Assembly (NCBI GenBank): GCA_963997635.1
Contig: CAXEND010000009.1
Span: forward strand, 1 to 64,000
Direction: 5' to 3'
Source of the DNA: GCA-2728135 sp002728135
GTDB taxonomy: Bacteria; Pseudomonadota; Alphaproteobacteria; UBA828
DNA length: 64,000 nt
The translations under genes and the position numbers were made by a program. The first letter of the stretch is position 1; the number at the start of each line of letters is the position of its first letter. The notes under the pieces were generated by a model that was given only the letters and a program-made list of their open reading frames with translations, was not told the origin of the DNA and did not search any database. Positions 8,620-16,206 of this stretch are shown here, piece after piece.

Positions 8620-9675
8620 TTAATTTCTTTTTGAAATTCTTGGCAAAATTTCCTGACCAAACACCCTAATTCCCTCTTCAAAATTATTCCAACTAAACAT
8701 GAAACCATCAGCACCAGTCTGACCGCCAATCTCCTCAATCTTTGATGCTACGGTTTTAGGCGACCCATAAATGACAGGTATTGTATTAAAAGCTGCATTA
8801 CCATCCTCTAAAGATTTATCTAAGGATAGCCTATGAGCCTCGCTAGTACCTCCAATACTTGTGTCAAGACTAGCACTAGATATTTGATTTGCTATTGCTA
8901 CTTTATCAGCCTTACTAATTATTTCCTCACCTATTGCTTTTGCCTTAGTATCAGTATCACTGACTATCATATGGAAAAGTAAATAAGTACCGTAAGTTTT
9001 TTTCTTTCTTTTATTGTGTTCGATCTCCAGTTTCCTTAACATATGTGGTTGACCAAATACAAAACGCTGATCCACATGTTTTTCGCAAAAATCTATACCT
9101 GCAGGTGATTGACCAGCACTAAAAATAGGTATTTTGTATTGAGGCAACGGAAAACACTGGCAATCTTTTAAGTCCCAATAAATACTCTTTCTGGAACATC
9201 GCCCTGTTGACCACAGGTCATTTAATATTGCTAAATATTCCTCAGCATATTCGTAACGGCTCTCATAATAACCTTTACCTGGCCAGAGGCCCATTTGAGA
9301 ATATTCTGCCTGATTCCAGCCTGTAACTATATTTAATCCTATGCGACCTTTACTAATATTAGCTAGGGTTGAAACCAGTCTTGCTGTATAAACAGGGTGT
9401 AAAGCAAGTAAAGCAACTGTAGGCACAAAAGTAAGTTTTTGTGTTTCCGCAGCTAAAGCTCCAATTAAGGTAAATGGTTCTAAACAATGGTCCCAATAAC
9501 CTGTAGCACCACCGAAACCTCGGAATTTTATCATTGGCAGTGCGAATGAAAGACCCTGCTTCTCTGCTTCAATGGTTATTTTCCTTTGATGTTCATATGT
9601 AGGTAGATAAGGTTTCAATGCCTCAGATAATACATATCCATTACTACCATTCGGAAGGAAAACACCATATTTCAT
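8620..9675 (-). CDS. RutA-like flavin-dependent (LLM) monooxygenase
   Basis: The roughly 351-residue protein follows the RutA/SsuD branch of luciferase-like monooxygenases. Visible segments are 'MKYGVFLPNGSNGYVLS', 'MIKFRGFGGATGYWDHCLEPFTL', 'GRIGLNIVTGWNQAEYSQMGLWPG', 'SAGQSPAGIDFCEKH' and 'GADGFMFSWNNFEEGI', nearly all matching landmarks of RutA, which opens uracil with FMNH2 and O2. The start is taken at ATG 9675, nine bases after GGAG; an in-frame TTG at 9690 overlaps that site. None of the other rut genes is adjacent, so the substrate may be a different nitrogen heterocycle or amide. Confidence 0.85.
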   Translation of the reverse strand: MKYGVFLPNGSNGYVLSEALKPYLPTYEHQRKITIEAEKQGLSFALPMIKFRGFGGATGYWDHCLEPFTLIGALAAETQKLTFVPTVALLALHPVYTARLVSTLANISKGRIGLNIVTGWNQAEYSQMGLWPGKGYYESRYEYAEEYLAILNDLWSTGRCSRKSIYWDLKDCQCFPLPQYKIPIFSAGQSPAGIDFCEKHVDQRFVFGQPHMLRKLEIEHNKRKKKTYGTYLLFHMIVSDTDTKAKAIGEEIISKADKVAIANQISSASLDTSIGGTSEAHRLSLDKSLEDGNAAFNTIPVIYGSPKTVASKIEEIGGQTGADGFMFSWNNFEEGIRVFGQEILPRISKRN

Positions 9676-9862
9676 TTCTTTCATCTCCAACCTAACTTCT
9701 CAACTAAGAATTTAATAAATATATTAACTACCAATTACTCGAAAGTTTAAATAAAAATCGAATAAAGTTCTCAAATCATTAATCTCTTTGAATTAGATGT
9801 TTATATTTGAATACTAACAGTAAAGATTATTTATTTTTACCCTTATTATGTTATTTTGATTT

Positions 9863-10630
9863 ATGGATTATTTTAAAACCCCCAAAGACTTGAGGTTTGC
9901 ATGTCGTCAAGGGTCATACAAAGGGCCAACATCTGGCCATGCCTTAGGTTTTATACAAACAAACCTTGTAATACTTGAAGACTCAGATGCAAACGAATTT
10001 GAAACTTACTGCCAAAAGAACTCAAAGGCCTGCCCTATTTTGGAGGTTCTTAAATCAGGGAATACTCAACCAAAAAAACTAGCTCCCGATGCAGATATTT
10101 CTACAGATCTCCCTCTATATAAAATTTTCAAATCTGGAGAACTTTCAGAAGAGTTAACTAACATTAAAGACATTTGGCAGGCCAATTTTGTTACTTTTTT
10201 AATTGGATGCTCGTTTTCTGCAGAGGAGGCACTTTTAAAAGCTGGGCTAACACCGAAACATTTACAATCAACTGGTCAAGTTCCAATGTTTGTTACCAAT
10301 CAACCAACAAAGGCTGCGGGTAAGTTTTATGGCCCCTTAGTCGTGAGTATGAGGCCTTATACACGTAAAGATGCAAAAAAAGCTGCGAAAATAACTAAAA
10401 ATTATCCTATGGCCCATGGAGGGCCTATACAAATAGGAGATCCAGAATCTTTAGGAATTATAGATATAAATAAACCAAATTATGGTAATGCTGTTCATTT
10501 ATCAGATGATGAAATTCCTGTTTTTTGGGCATGCGGCGTTACTCCTCAAGAGGCTATAAAAAGAGCTAAACCTTCTATTTCAATAACACATTCGCCAGGC
10601 TGTATGTTTGTTTCTGACCAAAGAGCCTAG
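9863..10630 (+). CDS. D-glutamate cyclase family protein (DUF1445, putative hydro-lyase)
   Basis: The 255-residue protein matches the DUF1445/UPF0317 family, whose mammalian mitochondrial member is D-glutamate cyclase. Visible landmarks are 'FLIGCSFSAEEALLKAGL' (about 113-130), 'VPMFVTNQPT', 'GPLVVSMRPYTRKDAKKAAKIT', 'PMAHGGPIQIGDPESLGI' and 'IPVFWACGVTPQEAI', ending in 'SITHSPGCMFVSD'. Bacterial members are thought to act as hydro-lyases or lactam-forming enzymes on D-glutamate-like acids. It stands alone on the plus strand ahead of a VOC gene. The exact substrate here is unproven. Confidence 0.85.
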   Translation: MDYFKTPKDLRFACRQGSYKGPTSGHALGFIQTNLVILEDSDANEFETYCQKNSKACPILEVLKSGNTQPKKLAPDADISTDLPLYKIFKSGELSEELTNIKDIWQANFVTFLIGCSFSAEEALLKAGLTPKHLQSTGQVPMFVTNQPTKAAGKFYGPLVVSMRPYTRKDAKKAAKITKNYPMAHGGPIQIGDPESLGIIDINKPNYGNAVHLSDDEIPVFWACGVTPQEAIKRAKPSISITHSPGCMFVSDQRA

Positions 10631-10703
10631 TAAGCTTTTTAATGGGAATACAGTTAAAAGTAATTTGTCAATTTTATAAAAATTAGAATTAACAGGAGAG
10701 GAA

Positions 10704-11213
10704 ATGATGGCTGCTAAAACTATGAATCATGTAGGTATAACAGTTACAGACATCCAGGCTGCTACAGACTGGTATATAGAAGTTCTTGGATGTAATGTTT
10801 TAATGAATCCTGCTCATATTCCAGATGATGGTGGTTATTTTTCTGAAATAGTATCAGATATATTTGGGAAAGGTTTTAAAAGTATTAAGATGGCCCACTT
10901 AGTTACAGGAGATGGTATAGGAATCGAACTCTTTGAATTCACAAAACCTAAATCAGTAATTCCTGAGAATAATTTTGAATTTTGGAAGACTGGTATATTC
11001 CATATATGTTTAACAGAACCAAATATAGAAAAATTAGCCCAACAAATAGAGAAGACTGGGGGTAAAAAACGTTCTAAGGTATGGCAACTTTGGCCAGAAA
11101 AGCCATACAAAGTATGTTATTGTGAAGATCCTTGGGGAAATATTATTGAATTAAGCTCACATAGTTATGAACAAACTTGGTCAAATTTTGAGATCCCACA
11201 CAAACCAGAGTAA
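10704..11213 (+). CDS. VOC family (glyoxalase/dioxygenase-like) protein
   Basis: The 169-residue protein is a single vicinal-oxygen-chelate domain. The N-terminal 'MNHVGITVTDIQAATDWYIEVLGC' carries the first metal His, 'FHICLTEPNIEKLAQQIE' carries the second, and 'VCYCEDPWGNIIELSSH' carries the distal Glu. A good Shine-Dalgarno (ACAGGAGAGG) precedes the ATG; the start may also be Met2. The family includes glyoxalases, extradiol dioxygenases and methylmalonyl-CoA epimerases, so no specific reaction is assigned. It follows the D-glutamate cyclase-like gene by about 70 bases. Confidence 0.85.
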   Translation: MMAAKTMNHVGITVTDIQAATDWYIEVLGCNVLMNPAHIPDDGGYFSEIVSDIFGKGFKSIKMAHLVTGDGIGIELFEFTKPKSVIPENNFEFWKTGIFHICLTEPNIEKLAQQIEKTGGKKRSKVWQLWPEKPYKVCYCEDPWGNIIELSSHSYEQTWSNFEIPHKPE

Positions 11214-11226
11214 AATATGATATATA

Positions 11227-12138
11227 TTACTTTATTTGATCGTTTGGCTTGATAAACTTTGAATCGGCATATTCTGGATCTGGATAACTATAAAAACCGC
11301 TGCCTACAGCAGAGCCAATATTACCCTCTTTAACAAGTTTTAATAAAGATTTTGTTGGCTTATCTGAGGGGTCCTTTGTTTGGTTGTAATAAACTTCCTC
11401 AATAGCCAACACTGAATGCAACCCAATATCATCCATTAATCCACAAGGTCCTATTTTTGTTCCGAATGCTAACATCCATGCACGGTCTATATCTTGCGGA
11501 GATGCATAACCCTCTTCAATTTGTCGAAGAGCTTCTTTTTTTATAACCCTCCATATTCTGTTCATAATATAACCATTTTGTTCCTTTTTGGTCTCAACTA
11601 CGACCATTCCAATGGCCTGGCTCCAAGAATGTGCAAACAATATAGTTTCAGGAGCTGCTTGATCTGACACCATAAGTTCAACAAGTTTTGAATACCTTGG
11701 ATCAGAAAAATTTAGATTAAAAAATTTATCTGGACGATCTGAGGCAGATGCAAGTTGAGAGCATCTAAGTGCTGAGGTATTAGATCCGATAAATACTTCT
11801 GGTGATAAAGAATCTGATATATTTTTAATTAGTTTTATTTTATTAAATAATTTCTCAGGGATATTTTCATGAACTAATTGAACACCTGCCAATGTTTTTT
11901 CAATAGTATCAGGAGTTTTCAGCATCTCTTTGACTCTCTCTGATTCTTTTCCTTGGCTCCAGGTTGAAACTAAGTCTCGAGATAATTTTGCCTTACCATA
12001 CTCAATATCATATAGCCTAGTTTCTATACCTGACCTAGCTGAAGCCCATGCAACTTTTGTACCCATTACACCAGCACCAATAATTGCAATTGGTTTATTT
12101 ATGTCAAATTTTTTGTAGTTTTTTTGAACTTGAAACAT
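11227..12138 (-). CDS. 3-hydroxyacyl-CoA dehydrogenase-like protein with altered catalytic His
   Basis: The 303-residue protein has the NAD-binding motif GAGVMG at 21-26 and the C-terminal helical domain of 3-hydroxyacyl-CoA dehydrogenases, including 'NGYIMNRIWRVIKKEAL' and 'GPCGLMDDIGL'. The Ser of the 'SNTSAL' segment is kept. At the position of the catalytic His (usual HFFNP) this protein has Asn143 (NLNFSDP), and the following loop is one residue shorter before 'KLVE'. It is therefore either a divergent dehydrogenase with another substrate or an inactive relative. It is transcribed divergently from the nitrile hydratase operon. Confidence 0.8.
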   Translation of the reverse strand: MFQVQKNYKKFDINKPIAIIGAGVMGTKVAWASARSGIETRLYDIEYGKAKLSRDLVSTWSQGKESERVKEMLKTPDTIEKTLAGVQLVHENIPEKLFNKIKLIKNISDSLSPEVFIGSNTSALRCSQLASASDRPDKFFNLNFSDPRYSKLVELMVSDQAAPETILFAHSWSQAIGMVVVETKKEQNGYIMNRIWRVIKKEALRQIEEGYASPQDIDRAWMLAFGTKIGPCGLMDDIGLHSVLAIEEVYYNQTKDPSDKPTKSLLKLVKEGNIGSAVGSGFYSYPDPEYADSKFIKPNDQIK

Positions 12139-12311
12139 TTTTTACCTACTAAATACTTAATTTAAAGATTTTTATTAGATTAAATAAAAATATTTTTATT
12201 TTATTGAATACTATTTTCTAACAATTATACAGAGTACAAATATGAAGATATTTAAATCTGAGATTAATCATATTATACTTGAGATGCCTACAAATGGCGG
12301 AGCTTGAAAAT

Positions 12312-12926
12312 ATGCATGATAATGAAATAAAAAAAAGCCATCTACCATCTGACCTTGACCTAAGAGTCAAAACACTCGAAACCCTTCTAACCGAGAAAGG
12401 ACTTATTGACCCAGAAACACTTGATGCACTGGTCGATACATATGAAAATAAGATTGGTCCACGAAATGGAGCAAAAGTAGTTGCACGAGCATGGGTGGAT
12501 GAAACATTTAAATTATTGATAAAAGAGAATTGCTCAAAGGTAATAAAAGAAGAATTTGGATTTAAAGGGCGACAAGGCGAACATATTATTGCTGTAGAAA
12601 ATACACCTAAAATACATAATGTTGTAGTTTGCACACTGTGCTCTTGTTACCCATGGACTGTACTAGGACTGCCTCCTACTTGGTATAAGTCTGCCCCTTA
12701 CCGTGCTCGTATAGTACAAGAACCAAGAAGTGTACTTGCTGAATTTGGAACAATAATTCCTAAAGAAAAAGAGATTAGAGTTTGGGACTCCACATCTGAA
12801 CTGCGTTATCTAGTGATTCCACAACGTCCGCTAGGTACAGATGATTGGACCGAAGATAAACTTGCATCTCTGGTTTCTCGAAATGCAATGATTGGAGTTA
12901 GTCTAGCAGAGGAACCACCATTATGA
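12312..12926 (+). CDS. nthA: Nitrile hydratase alpha subunit, cobalt type
   Basis: The protein of about 204 residues carries the metal-binding claw CTLCSCY (Cys107, Cys110, Ser111, Cys112 from this start). Thr between the first two cysteines and Tyr after the last mark the cobalt class rather than the iron class (iron has CSLCSC). 'YPWTVLGLPPTWYKSAPYRARIV' follows, as in the family. The enzyme hydrates nitriles to amides as an alpha-beta heterodimer. ATG 12312 is preceded by GGCGGAG at nine bases; an in-frame ATG at 12294 is possible. Its stop overlaps the beta start (ATGA). A thiocyanate hydrolase gamma subunit is the main alternative, but the unsplit beta subunit argues against it. Confidence 0.9.
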   Translation: MHDNEIKKSHLPSDLDLRVKTLETLLTEKGLIDPETLDALVDTYENKIGPRNGAKVVARAWVDETFKLLIKENCSKVIKEEFGFKGRQGEHIIAVENTPKIHNVVVCTLCSCYPWTVLGLPPTWYKSAPYRARIVQEPRSVLAEFGTIIPKEKEIRVWDSTSELRYLVIPQRPLGTDDWTEDKLASLVSRNAMIGVSLAEEPPL

Positions 12927-13582
12927 ATGGGGCACATGATTTAGGTGGACAACAAAGTCTTGGACCTATAAATCCAGAATCTGAAAGCTCTGAATCGGTA
13001 TTCTATCATAATTGGGAGAAGAAAGTATTTGCCATTACTCTAGCTTGTGGTTTTTTGGGTAAATGGAATATTGATGAGGCTAGACATTCTAGAGAAAGAC
13101 AGCATCCAGTAATTTATTTAAGTAATTCATATTACGAGAATTGGCTTGCAGGACTTGAAAAACTTTTACTAGAAAAAAAATTAATATCTCAGTCAGAGTT
13201 AACTACAGGCAAATCTCTAGATATAAATAAAAAATCCATAGCTCCAAACCCTCATAAAGCAATGACTATTATTTCTGCCGGCTCACCTTCTAATTCAGAA
13301 GAATCTAAACCATACAAATTCAATATTGGCGACATAGTCCGAGTTAGAAACAACCATCCAGCTGGACACACAAGGGCACCTCAATATGTTCGTGGCTGCC
13401 TAGGATCTATTATCCGAAAACATGGAGTGCATACTTTTCCGGATGACAATGCTAAAGGAATAAAATCTGGAGAAAACCTTTATACAGTTAGATTTGATTC
13501 TAATACTTTATGGGGCCAAGACAAACATGAATTGACAAATATCCATATTGACCTTTGGGAACCATATCTGAGTATAGAGTAA
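12923..13582 (+). CDS. nthB: Nitrile hydratase beta subunit
   Basis: The 219-residue protein starts MNGAHDLGGQQSLGP, the classic beta-subunit N terminus. It contains the 'RHSRERQHPVIYLSNSYYENWL' segment with the arginine that contacts the oxidised cysteines. The C-terminal SH3-like barrel carries 'HTRAPQYVRGCLGSI', 'FPDDNAKG' and 'LYTVRF...LWG'. It overlaps the alpha gene by four bases (ATGA), so translation is coupled and the two subunits should be made in equal amounts. The single full-length beta chain distinguishes it from thiocyanate hydrolase, where this chain is split in two. Confidence 0.92.
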   Translation: MNGAHDLGGQQSLGPINPESESSESVFYHNWEKKVFAITLACGFLGKWNIDEARHSRERQHPVIYLSNSYYENWLAGLEKLLLEKKLISQSELTTGKSLDINKKSIAPNPHKAMTIISAGSPSNSEESKPYKFNIGDIVRVRNNHPAGHTRAPQYVRGCLGSIIRKHGVHTFPDDNAKGIKSGENLYTVRFDSNTLWGQDKHELTNIHIDLWEPYLSIE

Positions 13583-13587
13583 ATAAA

Positions 13588-13929
13588 GTGACAAGATATA
13601 ACCCTCTTCCCTTCCAACCGTGTGACGAAAATGGACCTGTCTTTGATGAACCTTGGCACGCTCAGGCATTTGCTTTAGCCGTTCATCTATCTGAATCAGG
13701 AGTATTTAGTTGGAGAGAATGGACAGAAGCTATAACCAAAGAGATTATGAATGCTGGAGACCTAGAACAAGCCAACGTTGAAAATACTTACTATAAACAT
13801 TGGGTTTATGCATTAGAGAAAATAATAAAACAAAAAAATATCATCAGTAATAAAGAATTAAAAATAAAACTAGAAGAATGGCGGATGGCTTATCTAAATA
13901 CCCCTCATGGAAATCCCGTTACTCTATGA
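13588..13929 (+). CDS. Nitrile hydratase accessory/activator protein
   Basis: This small protein (about 113 residues from GTG 13588) resembles the N-terminal half of the beta subunit: 'PVFDEPWHAQAFALAVHLSES', 'FSWREWTEAITKEI' and 'TYYKHWVYALEKII'. Such proteins act as self-subunit-swapping cobalt chaperones that load the metal into the alpha subunit. The GTG lies five bases after the beta stop with GAG in position; an in-frame TTG at 13555 inside the beta gene is less likely. Its presence right after nthAB completes a functional operon. Confidence 0.85.
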   Translation: MTRYNPLPFQPCDENGPVFDEPWHAQAFALAVHLSESGVFSWREWTEAITKEIMNAGDLEQANVENTYYKHWVYALEKIIKQKNIISNKELKIKLEEWRMAYLNTPHGNPVTL

Positions 13930-13953
13930 CTAAAGCTAACTAGGTAAAGAAAT

Positions 13954-14640
13954 ATGACAAATAAATTTGGTATCGAAGTTGAAGAAGTAATAACAACTAT
14001 AGCAGAACTTAGAAAAGTAATTGCACCAGCAAATCAAAGAGTAATGGATAAAAGTATCGATCATATCGATGATTTAGCTAGAAGATTTATAGAAAAATCT
14101 CCCTTTTTAATTATTGCATCGCAACGTCCAGATAAACAACTAGACCTTTCTCCAAGAGGTGACCCAGCTGGTTTTGTCAAAATAATAGATAAGAGAACTA
14201 TAATAATACCTGACAGAACAGGTAATCGTAGAATGGACACATTTGAGAATATCATTCAAAACCCTGAGATAGCTCTGTATTTTCTAATACCAGGAAATGG
14301 AGACACACTTAGAGTAAATGGTGAAGCATCCATTATACGTGACAAAAAATTAGCTTCATGCTTTGAAGTACAAGGATCTATTCCTGAAATGCTTTTACTG
14401 ATTCGCATCAAGCGAGTTATGAGCCATTGCCCAAAATGCATGATCAGGTCAGGTTTATGGGATACTAATAAATGGCCTGATTCAGAAGATGTCCCAACCC
14501 TTGCAGAGATGATGGTGGCACATGGAAAGCTTGAAATGAGCATTAAAGATATGCAAAAAATAGTCGATCGAGATGCAAGGGTACGGGTTTATTCTGACCC
14601 TGAGGAGTACTTTGGTTACGTCAATTTAGATAAGAAATAA
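13954..14640 (+). CDS. PPOX-type FMN-binding flavoprotein (pyridoxamine oxidase-like)
   Basis: The 228-residue protein has the split-barrel fold of pyridoxamine-5'-phosphate oxidase relatives. Landmarks are 'FLIIASQRPDKQLDLSPRGDPAGFV' (about 51-75), 'IPDRTGNRRMDTFENIIQNPEIALYFLIPG' and 'LRVNGEASIIRD', and it resembles the MSMEG_1061-type group. It follows the accessory gene by 25 bases on the same strand and is probably the last gene of the nitrile hydratase operon. Its link to nitrile metabolism is unknown. A role in redox or in detoxifying a by-product is only a guess. Confidence 0.82.
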   Translation: MTNKFGIEVEEVITTIAELRKVIAPANQRVMDKSIDHIDDLARRFIEKSPFLIIASQRPDKQLDLSPRGDPAGFVKIIDKRTIIIPDRTGNRRMDTFENIIQNPEIALYFLIPGNGDTLRVNGEASIIRDKKLASCFEVQGSIPEMLLLIRIKRVMSHCPKCMIRSGLWDTNKWPDSEDVPTLAEMMVAHGKLEMSIKDMQKIVDRDARVRVYSDPEEYFGYVNLDKK

Positions 14641-14663
14641 AAAAAATTAATGATTAAATTTTA

Positions 14664-14960
14664 TCAGATTTTTATTTGACTTAACTCCCATAGACTGACC
14701 TCTTCAACACATTCCTCAAATATCTTTTTTCCCAATTTATTGTTACCAGCAGCAAATTCTTTCATCCCAGCTTCATTATGAACAGATACCTTAAACATAA
14801 TATGTCCCTTATCTGGACCAATGCCAGGAATAGTTTTTTCAGGATAGGCAACGCTTTTTCTTACACTCATCCCCTCTTCTGACTGCATCCATCCCATAAA
14901 TTTCTCGAGTGCTCCATCAAATTTTTTAAGCTTTGCAATTGCTAGCATTTCTTTTTCCAT
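14664..14960 (-). CDS. Small uncharacterised protein (98 residues)
   Basis: I do not recognise this family. The protein is soluble, with no signal peptide or membrane segment, and alternates helix and strand: an N-terminal amphipathic helix (AIAKLKKFDGALEKFMGWMQ), a strand region with 'PGIGPDKGHIMFKVSVHNEAG', then a C-terminal helix rich in Glu and Lys. The layout is compatible with a small dimeric alpha/beta barrel. It is convergent with the PPOX gene and precedes no obvious partner except the oxygenase gene upstream on the same strand (42 bases away). Confidence 0.6.
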   Translation of the reverse strand: MEKEMLAIAKLKKFDGALEKFMGWMQSEEGMSVRKSVAYPEKTIPGIGPDKGHIMFKVSVHNEAGMKEFAAGNNKLGKKIFEECVEEVSLWELSQIKI

Positions 14961-15002
14961 AAGCTTTCGTCCTTTTTATTTAAGTTTTATAAGTTAAATT
15001 AA

Positions 15003-16067
15003 TTATGACTGGTTATCATCATAGTGATATGTAGCGGATACCATGTTTTCTGAATGTGTACCCGCTTTTATTGGCTGATACTTTGATGGATTCCGTTCAC
15101 TTACGCAGGTCTTCAAACTTTCAACAACAACGTGGTAATCAACACCAAAAAACTGCACTAAAGAGTACCTTTCATGATTATTTGTATTGATCACTCTATG
15201 TAATGTTGATTTGAACATATCATTGGTCCACATCTGCATTAAATCACCTAAATTTACTGCAAAAGTACCTGGTATAGAAGGTACTAATCTCCAACAACCA
15301 TCATCTCCTAGCATTTGAAGACCTTCAGAATCCTGCCACACAGTTGTAAAACATTCATAATCTGTATGTGCTCCTATGCCAATATGAGATATATCAAAAG
15401 TTTTTTTAGATTGTGGCGGATAATAACACACCCTAGTTCGAGATAAGGGTTTTGTATATTTTGATGTAAAAAAACCCTCCTCAGTTTCTAATGCATATTC
15501 AAATGCCTTTAAGATGTTAAAACCGAGCTCTAATTGGGTATCAAAATAAGTCCCTAATGCCCAGCGAAAACTCTCAGGCTTATCTGGCCAATTATTTGGG
15601 CCATAGAATCTTATCCCTGCTAAATGGTCCGGGTCATCATTGGTAAGGTCATGTGCCATCTCTATAGCCTCAGATATATCTCCACCCTTGAGAGAATGAT
15701 CTGCATTGATCCCCTTGATAGGAACATAGCCTCTGTGATTTGGCCAATCCAGATAATGACATCTCATTTTTTCATCTAAGGGGAGTGAAAAAAATTCACG
15801 CATTGCCGTGTGTGCTCTATTGATGACTGAAATTGGGAATTGGTGATTTTTTAATATGAGATAACCAGGGCCCATAAAAGCTTCCTTAAAAGCTTTGCCT
15901 ATAGCCTTCCTCTCTTTAAGGGATGAAGAATAAATCCCCCCAAAATCAACGATATGAGCCTCATCTGGAGAGATACGGATGACGTCAGGAGAATGTATAC
16001 CGTCTCTGACCTGAAAATCAGTCGAAGGTTTATGAGATTTGTGTTTCTTCAAATGAGATTTATTCAT
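15003..16067 (-). CDS. 2-oxoglutarate/Fe(II)-type oxygenase (isopenicillin N synthase family)
   Basis: The 354-residue protein has the DIOX_N and 2OG-Fe(II) domains. Iron ligands are visible as His234, Asp236 (GAHTDY) and His290 (STLHRV), and the cosubstrate-binding Arg300-x-Ser302 (RYSL) follows. 'GPGYLILKNHQF' near residue 67 matches the N-terminal domain. Family members hydroxylate, desaturate or cyclise small molecules. The metal site and the 2OG-type arginine are intact, so it should be active, but the substrate is unknown. The N terminus is rich in Lys and His. Confidence 0.85.
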   Translation of the reverse strand: MNKSHLKKHKSHKPSTDFQVRDGIHSPDVIRISPDEAHIVDFGGIYSSSLKERKAIGKAFKEAFMGPGYLILKNHQFPISVINRAHTAMREFFSLPLDEKMRCHYLDWPNHRGYVPIKGINADHSLKGGDISEAIEMAHDLTNDDPDHLAGIRFYGPNNWPDKPESFRWALGTYFDTQLELGFNILKAFEYALETEEGFFTSKYTKPLSRTRVCYYPPQSKKTFDISHIGIGAHTDYECFTTVWQDSEGLQMLGDDGCWRLVPSIPGTFAVNLGDLMQMWTNDMFKSTLHRVINTNNHERYSLVQFFGVDYHVVVESLKTCVSERNPSKYQPIKAGTHSENMVSATYHYDDNQS

Positions 16068-16206
16068 CTTTTTCCAGCAATGTTAAGTGCAATGAAGCAT
16101 CAAAATACTTTTCTAACCTCAAATAACAAAAATATTATAAAAATGTCTATAATGACAAGATATAAACATTAACTATCAATTTAAAGAACCTAAAATTATT
16201 TAAAAA

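Noticed and set aside
12312..13582. Thiocyanate hydrolase rather than nitrile hydratase
   Set aside because: Thiocyanate hydrolase splits the beta chain into two subunits; here the beta chain is a single 219-residue protein with the normal MNGAHDLGG start.
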